From CAYJAY01 sp964368445 (GTDB lineage Bacteria > Bacillota > Clostridia > Oscillospirales > Ruminococcaceae): DNA of 64,000 nt. The notes under the pieces were generated by a model. It worked only from the letters and a program-made list of their open reading frames with translations, did no database searches and was not told the origin of the DNA. Of this stretch, positions 57,634-64,000 are shown piece by piece (within the stretch, counting starts at the first letter, position 1; each line of letters starts with the position of its first letter). The position numbers and the translations under genes were made by a program. The stretch covers positions 1 through 64,000 of the forward strand of contig CAYJAY010000011.1 of assembly GCA_964368445.1 (NCBI GenBank), given 5' to 3'.

Positions 57634-59070
57634 TTGAAAAATTTTATATTGGAAAAACTTTTAGAATCAAGCCTGTCTCTTACGTTGGAAAGGGATGGGG
57701 ATTTGTTGTTGCTCGATATTTTAAAGACTGCAATGGAGATAACGGGTTGCGATGCCGGAACGCTTTACGTCAAAAACGAAAACAAGCTTGACTTTAAAAT
57801 AATGATAACTAAATCGCTTAATATATATCAAGGTGGAAGATATCAAGAGATATCGATGCCACCTGTTGAAATTTTGCCCACAAATGTTTGTGCAAAAGCG
57901 CTTATAGATTGTTCTGTTATAAATATTCCCAATCTTTCGAAAAACACACAGTTCGAGTTTGAAGGGCCAAAACGATATGATAAACTGACAGGGTACAAAA
58001 CAAAATCTATGTTGGTTATCCCGATGGTTTCAAATAACGATGAAAAGATCGGCGTTTTGCAACTGATGAACGCGCTTGACAGCAGAGGGAAAGTTATTCC
58101 GTTTGACAAATCAAACGAAGTTTATATAGCGGCGCTTGCGTCTATGGCGGCCATAAGTATTAAAAGTTTGCGCCACAAAGACGAGATGAGAAACCTTTTG
58201 GAATCGCTTGTTGGGGCGCTTTCTACGGCCATTTATATCAGAACGCCATACAACGTGACGCATACATTAAACATGGTTAAATACAGTGAAAAGTTCATAG
58301 ATTGGCTCAACATGAGCGACTATCCTTGGAGCTTTAACATCCAACGGAAAAGAGAGTTTATTTTAAGCGTTTGGCTTCACGATGTTGGAAAGTTAACCAT
58401 TCCGCTTAATATAATGAACAAAAAAGACAGGCTATCCCTTCTTTACCCACGTATTATTAGTCGCTTTGATATGATTAAAGCAGTTGCACTTATCGAACAA
58501 GAAAAAAATAAAGTTTCTGCAGACAAGGTTTTTAAAGAGGTAGAACAAGCGAAAAAAACGATAGATTATGTCAACACTGTTTCGTTTCTTGACGACGAAG
58601 GAAGAGATGCGATTTTAGAAATTTCGGAAAAAACCTATGTAGACATATATGGAAAACATCAAAAATGGTTGGAAGATGAAGAAAAAACGGCACTTTTAAT
58701 CAAAGTCGGGACGCTTACCCTTAAAGAGAGAAAAAAGATGGAACGCCATGTTGTGATGACACAACAAATCCTTGAAAATGTGAACTTTGGAGAAGAGTAT
58801 AAAAACGTTGCAAAATGGGCAAGCCAACACCATATGTTTATGAACGGCGAGGGGTATCCTCCAAGAAAGTATGGCGAAGAGTTGGAAAAGGAATCGAGAT
58901 TGCTAACCATAATCGATGTTTTTGACGGGCTTTCGGCAGACGACCGACCGTATAAACCGCCAAAACCACTTGATGAAGTAATAAGAATTTTAAAAATGAT
59001 GGAAAAAGAGGGTAAACTGGACGGAGAAATTCTCGACCTGTTTATCTTAAGTAAAGCTTGGGAGAATTAA
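57634..59070 (+). CDS. GAF-HD-GYP domain cyclic-nucleotide phosphodiesterase
   Basis: A 478-residue cytoplasmic protein. GAF domain ~20-180 (ITGCDAGTLYV, SMLVIPMVSNNDEKIGVLQL). HD-GYP domain ~205-450: first His210, HD dyad 249-250 in LHDVGKL, His372, HH 399-400 and NGEGYP (404-409), then IDVFDGLSADDRPYKP. These are the metal and substrate residues of c-di-GMP (or cGAMP) phosphodiesterases. About 95 residues (266-360) are inserted between HDxGK and the rest. Start is TTG 57634 behind two copies of AAAGGACAC. The FecR-lipoprotein gene follows after five bases. Confidence 0.88.
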   Translation: MKNFILEKLLESSLSLTLERDGDLLLLDILKTAMEITGCDAGTLYVKNENKLDFKIMITKSLNIYQGGRYQEISMPPVEILPTNVCAKALIDCSVINIPNLSKNTQFEFEGPKRYDKLTGYKTKSMLVIPMVSNNDEKIGVLQLMNALDSRGKVIPFDKSNEVYIAALASMAAISIKSLRHKDEMRNLLESLVGALSTAIYIRTPYNVTHTLNMVKYSEKFIDWLNMSDYPWSFNIQRKREFILSVWLHDVGKLTIPLNIMNKKDRLSLLYPRIISRFDMIKAVALIEQEKNKVSADKVFKEVEQAKKTIDYVNTVSFLDDEGRDAILEISEKTYVDIYGKHQKWLEDEEKTALLIKVGTLTLKERKKMERHVVMTQQILENVNFGEEYKNVAKWASQHHMFMNGEGYPPRKYGEELEKESRLLTIIDVFDGLSADDRPYKPPKPLDEVIRILKMMEKEGKLDGEILDLFILSKAWEN

Positions 59071-59075
59071 AAATA

Positions 59076-60473
59076 ATGCAAAACAAACTTTTCAAAATAA
59101 TTTTAACGATAGTTTCGCTTGTTATATGTGTGGCGATGCTTTCGGGTTGTGGCTTGACGGCGCTAACCGTTGGAGTTGTTAGAACTGCTACCATGCTTGT
59201 CGATGGCAACGATAGTGTTGTTGAAGTTTGGTCAGAAAGCGAAAGCACACTTATCTATTCTGACGACAATCAAGCGATAATTGCGGCGGTTATAAGGGCT
59301 TCTTCGATAGTTGGAGATATAAATGTTTTTAATGAGACAGGCGAGCCTACAACTTTGTTGGAGGACATGAAACTTCTCAACAACTATACAGTTGAAACAG
59401 AAAAAGATAGCCACCTTTTTATGGATCTTGATGAAACTAAAGTTTTAAAACTTGACGAGCTCAGCGGCTGTGCCATAGAGAAGGCTAAAAAAAACCTGAG
59501 TGTGGAACTCATAAAAGGACGAATGTTTTTTAATGTCACAAAACCTCTTGAAGACGACGAAACGTTTGATATAGTAACCTCTACTACAGTAACAAGTATC
59601 AGAGGAACTTCGGGTTATTTTATAATCGATGATGACGACGAACAAGATATTGAAATTGGTCTTTTAACCGGAACTTTAGAGATAAAACTTACAAATCCGA
59701 GACCGGGCGAAAGCGATATCGTTATTCTTGAAGCCGGGTATATTATAGATATCGAAACAGACGACGAGGGATATCAAATATATTCAATCTACAAAATGGA
59801 CTATGACGATAATTCAAATTTTGTGTCCGAAACAATTGTACAAGAAAACCTACAAGAAACTATTAGTCAAGTGATGGGCGTTCAAAGTTTTGAACAGCTT
59901 ACTGACGGCGTTCAGACTCCACGAGCAGATAATGACGACGATGACGACGATGACGGTTCATCAAATTCAAGTGGAAGTTCATCCTCTTCAAGTTCGAGCG
60001 GAAGCTCGTCTTCTTCGAACAACAACGACGATGACGACGATGACGACAATGACGGTTCTTCGTCAAACTCACGTCCCTCAAGTTTGAGTTCAAACAGCAG
60101 TTCATCATCTCAACAGCAACCAAACGACGATGACGATGACGATGATGACGATGATGACGACGACGATGACGACGCCAGCAGCAACAGCAGCTATGTAAGC
60201 AACAGCCAATCAAGCAGCTCAAATAGCTCTAGTAGTTCAAGTAGCTCGAGTTCGTATTCACAACAACAGTCATACGATGATGATGATGACGACGACGATG
60301 ACGATGACGACGATTATGTACCGGCACCGGCTCCGGCTCCAGTAGCAACACCGGCACCAGCTCCTGCTCCGGCTCCGGCTCCTGCTCCAGCTCCTGCACC
60401 AGCTCCGGCTCCTGCACCAGCTCCGGCTCCGGCTCCGTCGGATGATGATGACGACGACGATGACGACGACTAA
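59076..60473 (+). CDS. FecR-domain lipoprotein with Asp/Ser and Pro-Ala tail
   Basis: A 465-residue lipoprotein: signal ending in LSGC with lipidated Cys25. Residues ~45-235 match a FecR domain (a beta-rich domain with LIKGRMFFNVTKP, TSTTVTSIRGTSGYFI and LLTGTLEIKL). From ~285 the chain is pure low complexity: poly-Asp blocks of 7 to 16 residues alternate with Ser/Asn/Gln blocks, then a (Pro-Ala)n stretch, then PSDDDD to the end. The ATG at 59076 stands 11 bases after GGAG, which rules out the TTG at 59058. It lies between HD-GYP and cyclase genes and is probably their envelope partner. Confidence 0.85.
   Translation: MQNKLFKIILTIVSLVICVAMLSGCGLTALTVGVVRTATMLVDGNDSVVEVWSESESTLIYSDDNQAIIAAVIRASSIVGDINVFNETGEPTTLLEDMKLLNNYTVETEKDSHLFMDLDETKVLKLDELSGCAIEKAKKNLSVELIKGRMFFNVTKPLEDDETFDIVTSTTVTSIRGTSGYFIIDDDDEQDIEIGLLTGTLEIKLTNPRPGESDIVILEAGYIIDIETDDEGYQIYSIYKMDYDDNSNFVSETIVQENLQETISQVMGVQSFEQLTDGVQTPRADNDDDDDDDGSSNSSGSSSSSSSSGSSSSSNNNDDDDDDDNDGSSSNSRPSSLSSNSSSSSQQQPNDDDDDDDDDDDDDDDDASSNSSYVSNSQSSSSNSSSSSSSSSSYSQQQSYDDDDDDDDDDDDDYVPAPAPAPVATPAPAPAPAPAPAPAPAPAPAPAPAPAPAPSDDDDDDDDDD
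59927..60470 (+). repeat. Low-complexity coding repeat (GAY)n, (AGY/TCN)n, (CCN GCN)n
   Basis: The 3' part of the FecR gene is built of GAC/GAT runs, Ser codon runs and a (CCN GCN) run of roughly 18 repeats. Such runs are prone to slippage, so length variation between strains is expected, and they produce long spurious frames on both strands. Confidence 0.85.
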
Positions 60474-60525
60474 ACAAAACTTTCAAGAGTTGTTTAGTTG
60501 ACAAAAGTGAAGAGATGTTAATAGT

Positions 60526-62310
60526 ATGAAAAAAATTCTAATTTCAATTGCAGCGGCGTTAGCCGTTGCAATTGTCATATACAGCACAATTAAATCGGAA
60601 ATTCTTTTGTCTGTATCAAACAATTTTTCCGATTTGGTTTATCAAACCGAACATTCTCCCGATAGCAGAATTGTAATTGTTGGAATTGAAGAGGAATCGT
60701 TAGAACAGTATGGGAATTTTCCGTGGGACAGGGATGTTATAGCAACCGCTATTGAGACATTAAACAGTGACCCTGAAAACCGCCCGGCAGTTATCGGGAT
60801 AGATATATTGTTTACCGACCAAAGTGATAATGACAGCATGTTGTTAGAGGTTACCTCAAAGTATGACAACATAGTTTTGTCTTCTTATGCCGAATTTGAA
60901 ACAGAACTCATAACGCTTGACAACGGAGATTTTTATCTTGATGATTACTTTGTGAATGAGTTTTACCCGCCGTTTAGAGAACTGGATCAAGCTGCGAAAA
61001 GCGGACATGTTAACGCAATGCTTGACAGTGACGGAGTTTTGCGTCATGCAATTTGGGAGATTGAGCTTTCAAACGGAGAAACTGTCCCTTCGTTCAATCA
61101 AGTAATAGCCAATCATTATCTATCTGTGACGGGCGAGGGAGCAGTTGAAAAACCACCCACCGACAGCAAACAGCGATGGTATGTGGTTCAACAGTCGGCG
61201 CCAGGGAGTTATTATGACGGCGTTTCGGTTGCGGATATTATAGGCGAAAAGATCGACAGCTCGTATTTTGCGGACAAGATAGTTTTAATCGGACCATACG
61301 CGCGAGGGCTTCAAGACGACTATCATACCCCAATTTCGTCGACAGAAAAAATGTATGGCGTCGAATATCAAGCGAATGCAATATCGGCGCTGTTGACAAA
61401 CGACTTTGTTCACGAAGTTCCTTTTGACATTGATATAATAGCAACTATTGTTTTGATTTTGTTGCTGTGGAAATTTTTTTATAAAAGAAAATTTATTCCT
61501 TCGTTTCTTGTCTGGCTTGCAAGCTGTGGTTTGTGGATTGGACTTTCGATTTTATTATTTAACGCCGGGTATATTATACCTCTTGTATATTTCCCGATGT
61601 TTGCAACAATTGTTTTTGTGGCGTCGGTTGGTTTTAACTATGCTTTAGTTCTTTTGGAAAAAAACAAGGTGGCAAAAACTTTTGAAAGATATCTCGCCCC
61701 CGAGATAGTTAAAAAACTTTTGTCGGGGGACAAAGATTCTATCCAATTGGGTGGAAAAGCTTCCAACATAGCGGTTTTGTTTGCCGATATTCGAGGGTTT
61801 ACACCGCTTTCGGAAAAACTTCCTCCGCAAAAAGTGGTCGAGATAGTCAACAGCTATCTTGAGATTTTCAGCGACTGCATATTTAAAAACGAGGGAACTG
61901 TTGACAAATATATAGGAGACTGCATAATGGCTTTTTGGGGCGCTCCGCTTGAACAGCACGACAGCAGCTACAAGGCGGTTTTGGCGGCGGTCGAGATTGT
62001 CAAAAGATCTGAATTTCTGTCTAAAAAATATCAAGAGGAAATTGGGCACGAGCTTAAGGTCGGGGTCGGAATTTCTTTTGGAACTGCGGTTGTCGGAAAC
62101 ATTGGAAGCGGCAGAAGGATGGATTACACGATAATCGGCGACACGGTGAACTCTGCGTCGAGACTTGAAAGCGTCGTTCCGGGCGGAACAATCTATGTAG
62201 ACAAAAATACGGTGGACAATGTCGGTTCTCGATTTGATTTTGAAAAGATAGAGAATATTACCCTTAAAGGAAAGTCAAAGGGTTACGAGATATTTCGAGT
62301 TGTTATGTAA
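60526..62310 (+). CDS. CHASE2-domain class III adenylate cyclase
   Basis: A 594-residue membrane protein: signal-anchor helix (~5-22), extracytoplasmic CHASE2 domain (~28-290; SRIVIVGIEEESLEQYGNFP, GIDILFTDQS), three transmembrane helices (~305-385), then the cyclase domain (~400-594). Metal Asp residues lie in FADIRGFT and IGDCIMAF, the purine-binding Lys in DKYIGD, Thr in MDYTIIGDTVN (the class IIIb Thr that replaces Asp) and the transition-state Asn/Arg in NSASRL, so it should be active and make cAMP. It follows the FecR gene by 52 bp; ribosome site GAAGAGATG. Confidence 0.9.
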   Translation: MKKILISIAAALAVAIVIYSTIKSEILLSVSNNFSDLVYQTEHSPDSRIVIVGIEEESLEQYGNFPWDRDVIATAIETLNSDPENRPAVIGIDILFTDQSDNDSMLLEVTSKYDNIVLSSYAEFETELITLDNGDFYLDDYFVNEFYPPFRELDQAAKSGHVNAMLDSDGVLRHAIWEIELSNGETVPSFNQVIANHYLSVTGEGAVEKPPTDSKQRWYVVQQSAPGSYYDGVSVADIIGEKIDSSYFADKIVLIGPYARGLQDDYHTPISSTEKMYGVEYQANAISALLTNDFVHEVPFDIDIIATIVLILLLWKFFYKRKFIPSFLVWLASCGLWIGLSILLFNAGYIIPLVYFPMFATIVFVASVGFNYALVLLEKNKVAKTFERYLAPEIVKKLLSGDKDSIQLGGKASNIAVLFADIRGFTPLSEKLPPQKVVEIVNSYLEIFSDCIFKNEGTVDKYIGDCIMAFWGAPLEQHDSSYKAVLAAVEIVKRSEFLSKKYQEEIGHELKVGVGISFGTAVVGNIGSGRRMDYTIIGDTVNSASRLESVVPGGTIYVDKNTVDNVGSRFDFEKIENITLKGKSKGYEIFRVVM

Positions 62311-62385
62311 ACAACCCCTGTGTTGTGCAAAGTTAAATTTCACAATATGGATTAGTAAAATTAAAATAGAAAGGCATATGTTTTT

Positions 62386-63744
62386 ATGCTTAAAAAAAAT
62401 CAAGAGATACAACTTGAGATAACAGCGCTGTCGAGCGATGGAAACGGAATTGCGAAAATTGAAGATTTTGTTGTGTTTGTTCCATATACCGTGGTGGGCG
62501 ATACCGTTAAAGTGTTGATTGTTAAGGTTAACAAAAGTTTCGCGTTTGGAAAGGTGCTTGAGATAGTTACACCAAGCGAGAACAGAATAACGCCAAAATG
62601 CGAATTGTTCACAAAATGTGGTGGATGTTCGTTTTTAAACATGACCTACCAAGAGGAACTAAGGCAGAAACAAGGATTTGTTACATACAGTCTTGAAAGA
62701 ATAGGCAAAGTTAAACATGAAGTGTCGGAAATTATAGCTTCACCGATTACGCAACAATATCGAAACAAGGTTCAGTTTCCGTTTAAACAACAAGACGAAA
62801 GCGTCATGTATGGGTTTTACGCGCCAAGAAGCCATAGGATTGTTCCGATAAAAAACGGTTGTTTACTCCAACCGTCGGTTATGAACGAGATAGCAAAGTT
62901 TTGTGCTGAGTTTTTTAACGTTAACGATATTACATGTTACGATGAAACAACAAAAAAAGGGGACATACGACATCTTTTAATTCGTAAAAGTGATAAAGAC
63001 GGAGCGATAATGGTCTGTTTTGTAATAAATCGCAACGGACTTTCTTGTGAAAAGTTTTTGTGTGAACAACTTGTGGCAACGTTTCCCGACATAAAAACGA
63101 TAGTTATTAACGTAAATAGAAACGACACCAACGTAATTTTAGGGGAAAAATGCCGGACTGTATATGGCGATGGATACCTAAATGATATGTTGGCGGGTGT
63201 GCCAACTAGGATTTCGCCACTTTCTTTTTTCCAGATAAACAACGCTTCAGCAAACCTTTTGTACAATCAAATAAAACAATTAGCAGGGCTTGACGGCTCT
63301 CAAACCGTGCTTGATCTTTATTGTGGAGCTGGAACTATCGGTCTTTCGTTAGTAGGCGGTGCAAAAAAGCTATACGGAGCAGAGGTTGTTCAACAGGCGA
63401 TAGAGGACGCAACATTTAACGCAAAAAGCATGGGGGCCCACAACGCCGAATTTTTTTTGGGCGACTCAGGCGAGATAGCAAAGAAACTTCAAAACGATAA
63501 CATAAAGTTGGACGTTATAATAACCGACCCCCCGCGAAAGGGTTGCGACGAACAAACGCTCGAGACGATTGTTTCGCTTTGTCCGAAAAAAGTTATAATG
63601 GTGTCGTGCAACGCGGCGACGCTTGCAAGGGACGTGAAATATCTTGTAGACAAAGGATACCAAATCGAAAATATACAACCGGTCGACCTTTTTCCGAGAA
63701 CAAATCATGTAGAATGTTTAATTTCGCTAGCCGGCAAAGATTGA
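62386..63744 (+). CDS. rlmD: 23S rRNA (uracil-5-)-methyltransferase, RlmD/RlmCD family
   Basis: A 452-residue enzyme that makes m5U in 23S rRNA. TRAM domain at the N-terminus (~1-60), a 4Fe-4S cysteine set (CELFTKCGGCSF, ~73-84 plus the Cys in the NGCLLQ region), the SAM-binding fold with VLDLYCGAGTIGLSL, ITDPPRKGCDE and the catalytic VSCNAATLARD, and the end NHVECLISL. In Gram-positives one RlmCD may modify both U747 and U1939. AGAAAGGCAT precedes the ATG. Confidence 0.94.
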   Translation: MLKKNQEIQLEITALSSDGNGIAKIEDFVVFVPYTVVGDTVKVLIVKVNKSFAFGKVLEIVTPSENRITPKCELFTKCGGCSFLNMTYQEELRQKQGFVTYSLERIGKVKHEVSEIIASPITQQYRNKVQFPFKQQDESVMYGFYAPRSHRIVPIKNGCLLQPSVMNEIAKFCAEFFNVNDITCYDETTKKGDIRHLLIRKSDKDGAIMVCFVINRNGLSCEKFLCEQLVATFPDIKTIVINVNRNDTNVILGEKCRTVYGDGYLNDMLAGVPTRISPLSFFQINNASANLLYNQIKQLAGLDGSQTVLDLYCGAGTIGLSLVGGAKKLYGAEVVQQAIEDATFNAKSMGAHNAEFFLGDSGEIAKKLQNDNIKLDVIITDPPRKGCDEQTLETIVSLCPKKVIMVSCNAATLARDVKYLVDKGYQIENIQPVDLFPRTNHVECLISLAGKD

Positions 63745-63787
63745 CTATATAATGTGAAAACAAATTATGTTGAAAAGGGGCACATCA

Positions 63788-64000
63788 ATGAAGATCTTCA
63801 ACTTGCTAATTAAAATTATTCCAACAAAATTTTTTGATCTTGTCGCAGTAGAGAGGTTTCTTAACGAGACCGAGAGAAAGGGGTATAAACTCAAAACGAT
63901 TTTCTTTGATTGTGTCGCGGTTTTTTACAAAAGCGAGCAGACTGAAGGAAAACTGTTTGTGCTTCCGCTAACTTCCAACCCGGCGAACAGCAGTTTAAAG
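63788..64000 (+). CDS. DUF2812-like protein, 5' part only
   Basis: Seventy-one codons run to the end of the window: it begins MKIFNLLIKIIPTKFFDL and continues VERFLNETERKGYKLKTIFF, FYKSEQTEGKL. The fLxxxxxKGYkL segment is like the start of DUF2812 domains (compare the gene at 55485). AAAAGGGGCACATC precedes the ATG. The rest lies outside the window. Confidence 0.6.
   Translation, partial: MKIFNLLIKIIPTKFFDLVAVERFLNETERKGYKLKTIFFDCVAVFYKSEQTEGKLFVLPLTSNPANSSLK

Noticed and set aside
59899..60504. Long minus-strand frames rich in His/Arg and Glu/Pro opposite the FecR tail
   Set aside because: They are by-products of the GAC/GAT, Ser-codon and CCN-GCN runs; they lack ribosome sites and any family pattern.

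Overview
The window looks like a chromosome segment from an anaerobic, low-GC Gram-positive bacterium of the class Clostridia, most likely Oscillospirales-like. The grounds are the complete S10-spc-alpha ribosomal operon with the Clostridia-style map / KOW-protein / infA / rpmJ junction, zinc-binding forms of S14, S4, L24 and L36, strong AGGAGG ribosome sites with several TTG and GTG starts, rubrerythrin, formate-tetrahydrofolate ligase with FolD, lipoproteins with Gram-positive lipoboxes, and dispersed palindromes of the CTCTCCCTTTGGGAGAG type often met in that order. The taxonomic call is an inference; no rRNA or tRNA gene is present.

Layout. 1-2.2 kb: a heptamer repeat, a WalJ/YycJ-type metallo-hydrolase, rlmH and a DUF4830 membrane protein. 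2.2-18.5 kb: a consensus promoter, a ~290-nt structured leader, then 31 genes from rpsJ to rplQ read in one direction and closed by a 20-bp-stem terminator. The L30 gene carries a ~117-residue histone-H1-like Lys/Ala extension. 18.7-24.6 kb: rubrerythrin; a minus-strand operon of flavin disulfide oxidoreductase, CDP-alcohol phosphatidyltransferase and TVP38/TMEM64 membrane protein; a PadR/HAAS-domain pair behind an operator-overlapped promoter; a cluster of three different palindromic repeats; a YcxB-like protein. 24.7-31.5 kb: the phosphate regulon pstS-pstC-pstA-pstB-phoU-phoP-phoR behind PHO-box-like repeats. 31.7-43.6 kb: Ca2+-type P-ATPase, two half-size TSUP permeases, uppP, ftsK/spoIIIE, an iron-sulfur aldo/keto reductase, a DUF4358 / inactive-SGNH pair, an AEC transporter and a QueG-like iron-sulfur protein. 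43.7-54.2 kb: a heterodimeric ABC exporter, a small divergent regulator pair, folD, fhs, a NIF3-family protein and an NhaC antiporter. 54.4-64 kb: a zinc-ribbon membrane protein, a PadR/DUF2812 operon, a three-gene signalling cluster (GAF-HD-GYP phosphodiesterase, FecR-domain lipoprotein with a poly-Asp/poly-Ser/Pro-Ala tail, CHASE2 adenylate cyclase), an RlmD/RlmCD-type methyltransferase and the start of a DUF2812-like gene.

Most unusual content. (1) Intergenic 'hairpin ladders': runs of perfect short hairpins of unrelated sequence, some bounded by terminal inverted repeats. Two 86-bp copies of one such element, 19 kb apart and in opposite orientation, differ at 12 positions by hand alignment, and the substitutions inside two of the three stems are wobble or compensatory, which argues for selection or replication at the level of structure. 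(2) The HD-GYP / FecR / CHASE2-cyclase cluster, with a large stem-loop in its leader, is a candidate envelope-sensing cyclic-nucleotide system in a bacterial group where cAMP cyclases are uncommon. (3) An SGNH-fold protein that has lost Ser, Asp and His of its catalytic triad next to DUF4358.
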